From positions 1-64,000 of the forward strand of contig PIVK01000010.1 of NCBI GenBank assembly GCA_003354135.1: a stretch of 64,000 bases of DNA, given 5' to 3'. Below, in pieces: positions 63,140 through 64,000 of this stretch; positions within the stretch are counted from its first letter, which is position 1; the number at the start of each line of letters is the position of its first letter. The stretch comes from Rhodospirillales bacterium. GTDB taxonomy: Bacteria; Pseudomonadota; Alphaproteobacteria; Rhodospirillales; GLO-3. The notes beneath the pieces were generated by a model. That model ran no database searches. It was not told the DNA's origin and worked only from the letters and a program-made list of their open reading frames with translations. The position numbers and the translations under genes were made by a program.

Positions 63140-63190
63140 GCCACGTTCCCCCAACGGGACGCGACCCATCTGTGAGGATGGGAGTAAAAC
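63140..63190 (+). ncRNA. serC leader RNA motif
   Basis: Two hairpins precede serC. The first is CGTTCC with GGGACG (six pairs, one G-T, loop CCCAAC) at about 63144-63160. The second is CCCATC-TGTGAG-GATGGG, a perfect 6-bp stem at 63165-63182. GGAG of the ribosome site lies at the edge of the second stem. The order and sequence (CACGTTCCC...GGGACGCG...CATCTGTGAGGATG) match my memory of the alphaproteobacterial serC motif, a short RNA found at the 5' end of serC transcripts. It probably controls translation; the ligand is unknown. Confidence 0.75.
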
Positions 63191-63192
63191 AG

Positions 63193-64000
63193 ATGACCTT
63201 ACCCGCTAAGCCGGACACCCGTCCGGCCAATCCCAATTTTTCTTCCGGTCCCTGCTCCAAGCGTCCTGGTTGGACGATCGAAGCGCTTGCCTTTTCACTC
63301 ACCGGCCGCTCGCATCGCTCCAAGCCCGGCAAGGAGAAGCTCAAGGCCGTTATCGACAAGACCCGCGACGTCCTCGGTATTCCCGAGGACTATCGTATCG
63401 GCATCGTGCCGGCGTCCGATACCGGCGCCGTCGAGATGGCCCTGTGGTCGTTTCTGGGCGCACGCGGCGTCGACATTCTGGCCTGGGAAAGCTTCGGCAA
63501 GGGCTGGGTGACCGACGTGAGCAAGCAGCTCAAGCTTGATGACGTCCGCACCTTCACCGCCGACTACGGCGAACTGCCGGATCTTGGCCAAGTCGATTTT
63601 TCGCGCGACGTGGTCTTCACCTGGAACGGCACCACCTCGGGCGTGCGCATCCCCAATGGCGACTGGATCCCCGCCGACCGCGAGGGCCTGACCATTGCCG
63701 ACTCCACCTCGGCCGTGTTTGCCATGGACATGCCTTGGGACAAGTTGGACGTCGTCACCTGGTCGTGGCAGAAGGTGATGGGCGGCGAAGCGGCCCACGG
63801 CATGGTGGTTCTGAGCCCGCGCGCCGTAGAGCGCCTGCTGACCTACACGCCGGCCTGGCCGCTGCCCAAGATCTTCCGCATGACCAAGGGCAACAAGCTG
63901 ATCGAAGGAATCTTCCGGGGCGAGACCATTAACACGCCCTCGATGATCGCCGTCGAGGACGCGCTGGACGGTCTCAACTGGGCCGCTTCCATCGGCGGCC
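63193..64000 (+). CDS. serC: Phosphoserine aminotransferase (5' part)
   Basis: The first 269 residues of a PLP aminotransferase; the reading frame is open to the window edge. It starts [20 protein letters not shown] and contains [20 protein letters not shown] (~36-55), [40 protein letters not shown] and the PLP lysine in [15 protein letters not shown] (K194). It is of the long alphaproteobacterial/archaeal SerC type (~385 residues). It transaminates 3-phosphohydroxypyruvate with glutamate in serine synthesis. serA normally follows in this group. Confidence 0.95.
   Translation, partial: MTLPAKPDTRPANPNFSSGPCSKRPGWTIEALAFSLTGRSHRSKPGKEKLKAVIDKTRDVLGIPEDYRIGIVPASDTGAVEMALWSFLGARGVDILAWESFGKGWVTDVSKQLKLDDVRTFTADYGELPDLGQVDFSRDVVFTWNGTTSGVRIPNGDWIPADREGLTIADSTSAVFAMDMPWDKLDVVTWSWQKVMGGEAAHGMVVLSPRAVERLLTYTPAWPLPKIFRMTKGNKLIEGIFRGETINTPSMIAVEDALDGLNWAASIGG

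Overview
The window comes from an alphaproteobacterial chromosome, most likely the Rhodospirillales. Most of it has high GC and strong G/C third codon positions. The right half carries chromosomal blocks typical of that group: J-domain protein–CobS–CobT, aroK–aroB–CorC-like, xerD–accA, secA, ppiC–argJ–mutT, and serC preceded by what looks like the serC leader RNA. The species cannot be named from the sequence.

Layout. (1) 0.1-6.5 kb is patchy accessory DNA: a DHH-family phosphoesterase beside a pentanucleotide microsatellite and the 3' stump of a phytase-like esterase; an arsenic locus (arsR, acr3) interrupted by small pentapeptide-repeat genes and followed by a decayed GAPDH gene and another gene fragment; then an MscS channel running into a decayed opposite-strand gene. 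(2) 6.5-18.2 kb is a complete L-rhamnose system of the rhizobial type: rhaK-rhaU-rhaR leftward and rhaD-rhaI-[IS3 remnant]-rhaS-rhaT-rhaP-rhaQ rightward. It covers ABC import, mutarotation, isomerisation, phosphorylation, aldol cleavage and a fused lactaldehyde-type dehydrogenase. (3) 18.2-29.3 kb is a self-contained glycine-to-pyruvate module: AgcS glycine/alanine uptake, GcvT-GcvH-GcvP, an ACT-domain GcvR-like protein, GlyA, and L-serine dehydratase. A divergent XRE-cupin regulator accompanies it. Only the shared L-protein (Lpd) is missing. The module sits between matching direct repeats and broken IS1595-type and IS30-type ends, so it looks acquired.

(4) 29.3-64 kb is mainly core genome: AsmA-like protein, CobT, CobS, J-domain protein, BolA, a CBS-pair protein, an IS1595 remnant next to a response regulator, CorC-like protein, AroB, AroK, two conserved unknowns, XerD, AccA, an RND pump with its adaptor, an orphan ZnuA-like binding protein, SecA, PpiC-type isomerase, ArgJ, MutT, a CinA/MoaB-like protein, tRNA-Leu(UAA) beside a broken tRNA-Leu 5' half and a GGDEF scrap, a four-PAS histidine kinase, an SLC13-type transporter, and the 5' part of serC.

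No CRISPR array, intact prophage or intact transposase was found. The main interest lies in the mobile-DNA archaeology: the flanked glycine module, an IR-bounded mini-element carrying an IS30-type tail, a repeated coding motif at two loci, and a tRNA half. Several small genes were also found that length filters would miss.
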